From positions 2,232,001 through 2,296,000 of the forward strand of contig JAGTJL010000011.1 of assembly GCA_020746875.1 (NCBI GenBank): a stretch of 64,000 nt of DNA, read 5' to 3'. The number at the start of each line of letters is the position of its first letter. Position 1 is the stretch's first letter. This DNA is from Rhexocercosporidium sp. MPI-PUGE-AT-0058. Lineage: Eukaryota; Ascomycota; Leotiomycetes; Helotiales. The translations under genes and the position numbers were made by a program. A model generated the notes under the pieces. It was not told the origin of the DNA. It was given only the letters and a program-made list of their open reading frames with translations, and ran no database searches. Of the stretch, positions 61,960 through 64,000 are shown one piece after another.

Positions 61960-63745
61960 CTACATGCCGCCCTTGGACAGGGCGGCTCCAGGGTAGGTCT
62001 CCTTGAAGTAACTAAACAAATCGGTCCCACTGACAGCCAGATCCTTGTATGCCGGGCAATCCAAGGAGAAGAATATAACGTTGAGGGCCTCAGTGAGTTG
62101 TGACAGTGCTGGGCCGACGGTGGCGTATATCGAAGATAAAATATTAGGAGACGCCTCCTTTACGAATTGAAAGACAAAGCAGAGCGCATTATTGCCCTCT
62201 AGCAATTGGAGGGCGTTGAAGGCGCCCCCACTAATGTCGGCAAAGTTGAGACCGGCGAAGGTGTTTACGCCATTGACGTTGCCTCCGATGCTAGGAGAAG
62301 TCAAAAAAAAAAAACTCGAAAGGTAGGAGAATCTCGGGGGCTTACCTAAAGAGAACAGGGCGCTTGATGATAGTGTGATATATTAGGTCTGCGAGCCCAT
62401 CAGTGAAGGTGAAATCACGGGGACGACGGTAATAGTTCTCTGGGATCCTATCACTTCCACGGACATAGACCATGTCGTCGTCTGGACCCGTGACGCCATA
62501 TATCGCTTTGAGCCCTTCCTTGCCTGTTTCGAGTCTTGTTAGCTTTGACCATGGTAAAATTGTAGAGGCTTACTGAAAATTCCATCCGGATACTCTTCGG
62601 AGCAGTTGACAAATAGTCGACCAGAGAATATGACAGCTGCGTTTCGGACAAACCATCCACTCCATGGTAGGTAGACGAAATTGGGGTTGTATGAAATGTC
62701 CTGAAAAAACCTTTTCACGGCAAAATCCATCATGACATCCAGAGTATAGTTTGGAAACTCGGCATCTTTTTGCATGTCGAACAGGCGGGTGAAATAGGTC
62801 ATGTTCAGGTCTAATAGGAACAACGCGGAATCAGCAGACTGGAAAACAAAAGGTAGGGCTTGTCCGAGGATTTCATTACGGCCATGTTCCAAACACTTAC
62901 CATTGTTGTCGCCGATAGGATCATAAAGGTCGCCGCGTGTGTTCGAGCCGTCAACTTCGAAGATGTTGTGGGTACCAGAGAGACCGCGAGGCTCTCCCAA
63001 AAGCCCGAAGACGTTACCAAGAAGGTTTTGTGGATTTGCAGAGCTCGAGTAACCACCCTAGGGGATATTCAGTAACCGTCTATCTTTACAGAATCAAGGT
63101 CTGGATTGAACTCTCTCACCATGCTAAGACTCGGGTTCAAGGATACAATGTTGCCACCAAAAACTGCGCCATATATCGAGAGTATGGTGGCGATGTCTAC
63201 ACCCATTCCCCAAACTTTGTTGGTAGCTTGGATGTATTGTCCAATCTGTCGGTTCGTTAGCAGATGCCCAAAGGCTTGAGAAATGAACTTACGGAGGCAA
63301 CCCCATTGCGCGGCAAGTAAGCATGATTTGCCAATGTATTCAATCCAGGACAGGGACCACGAACGTCCCCGGCGGCGTAGTCCGGCATCTTGAACTCATG
63401 CTCACCGTGGACTGCGCACATGATCAGCAGACTTGTGGAAGTGTCCATGGGGTACTAACCATCAATAAGTTGAGCCTCAGGGTTGAACGTCGACCTCTCG
63501 TGCACGCGTCTTGCATCGGGGATGCCTCCGGCTAGCGATTCCTTGAGCATGTCTGCCAAATATTCCACGGGGATACGGTGTCCTCCAAACTCTTCTGTGG
63601 GACCCCCATCGCTAGACCTTTTCTTCATAGCATTGAGGGGGATTTTGGCATTCATGTTTATGTTCTCGGCAAATGCCGGGAGAGCAGAGACATGATGAAA
63701 TGTTCCCGACAGCACGAAAAATGGAAGGCAATTTAGCAGCTTCAT
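61960..63745 (-). CDS. Secreted haem-thiolate peroxidase (chloroperoxidase/unspecific peroxygenase, Peroxidase_2 family)
   Basis: Seven exons on the minus strand: 63460-63745, 63293-63411, 63120-63245, 62901-63057, 62574-62810, 62346-62523, 61960-62290. All are GT..AG in consistent phase, giving 477 residues. Signal peptide about 1-21 (MKLLNCLPFFVLSG then V-S-A-L-P). P-C-P at 115-117 supplies the proximal haem Cys (C116), in G-P-C-P-G-L-N-T-L-A-N-H. Further blocks: GEPRGLSGTHNIFEVDGSN (about 198-216), with E211-x-D213 and Ser as the usual cation site, then T-R-G-D. Later come L-F-D-M-Q and RFFQDISYNPNF, where I expected Glu in the acid-base position and read Asp. The 3' exons match the long C-terminal extension of fungal members (Y-Y-R-R-P, S-I-G-G-N-V-N-G). 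The enzyme uses H2O2 to oxygenate or halogenate substrates outside the cell. The substrate is unknown. Confidence 0.9.
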
Positions 63746-64000
63746 GACGAGGGCTGGAACACCAAATAAGATTCAAATAGAAAAACTACAAAGAGTGTGA
63801 TGAAGAGTTGAGCATGCATTTGAGAGACGGCTCCTGGCCATACTTATATGGCGTCAATAGCATGTCGCCGATCTTTCCCTTGATCCAAATGAGCTGAATT
63901 GAAATAAGGGAGTCACGATTGGAGCTTGGAGTATATCCAGGACGAGTTCCCAAGTGGTGGTGATCTGCCAGCTTCGATGCGGTCCCTAGTAAAGGGGGTG
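63746..64000 (-). promoter_or_regulatory. Peroxidase promoter with TATA box
   Basis: Reading the minus strand, CCATATAAGTATGG lies around 63840-63855 (TATAAG at 63843-63848), about 98 bp upstream of the ATG at 63745, a reasonable distance for a fungal TATA box. Nothing else is recognisable up to the window end. Confidence 0.5.

Noticed and set aside
63058..63089. 32-bp intron (GTAAAG...CTAG) in the peroxidase gene
   Set aside because: Too short for a spliceosomal intron. Using the upstream GTGAGA site gives a normal 62-bp intron and restores the family sequence S-M-G-G.

Overview
The window looks like a chromosomal region of a filamentous ascomycete (Pezizomycotina). Genes carry short GT..AG introns of about 48-130 bp, protein families are typically fungal (2EXR, NACHT-WD40 and NB-ARC/TPR NLR-like proteins, AsaB-like oxygenase, Peroxidase_2-type haem peroxidase), and the sequence alternates sharply between GC-balanced gene islands and long AT-rich, TpA-rich blocks. 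The AT-rich blocks are decayed retrotransposons, and their stop codons look like the product of repeat-induced point mutation (RIP): Trp TGG read as TAG, Gln CAA/CAG read as TAA/TAG, and YxDD boxes read as YINN.

Layout. 1-513: end of a Ty3/gypsy element that runs off the left edge. 841-7060: a small gene island. It holds two pieces of NACHT-WD40 genes on the plus strand (841-1597 and 6633-about 7050), fragments of a 2EXR gene and a GPI-anchored wall-protein gene, and one intact intronless Asp-box beta-propeller gene (3057-5852, minus). 7100-31770: a transposon nest. A gypsy element (9957-29886, target duplication ATTAA) was entered by a second gypsy element (10434-17170, CTAAG) and by a Ty1/copia element (18885-24753, TTCTT). 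The copia element in turn holds a solo LTR (24244-24416, TTTAG). 31780-36168: two overlapping, convergent pseudogenes, an NB-ARC/TPR NLR-like gene (plus) and a CorA-like transporter gene (minus). 37420-39242: a Fot1/pogo DNA transposon with good terminal inverted repeats. 40255-47314: the best gene island, with an amidase (7 exons), an AsaB/CmcJ-like oxygenase (5 exons), a small tandem-repeat protein and a large glycosylated-looking membrane protein (2 exons). 48058-61183: a second AT-rich block, in which a complete gypsy element (51734-58213, target duplication GGTAT) splits an older, unidentified minus-strand element. 61960-63745: a secreted haem-thiolate peroxidase gene (7 exons).

Genes acting together. 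The amidase, AsaB-like oxygenase and tandem-repeat protein are close neighbours and could belong to a small specialised-metabolism locus, but no core synthase is present and this is only inference. The other broken genes are mostly NLR-like or surface genes decaying at the edge of transposon blocks.

Limits. Exon boundaries come from splice consensus, phase bookkeeping and remembered family patterns. Family names come from motif recognition, not from a database search.
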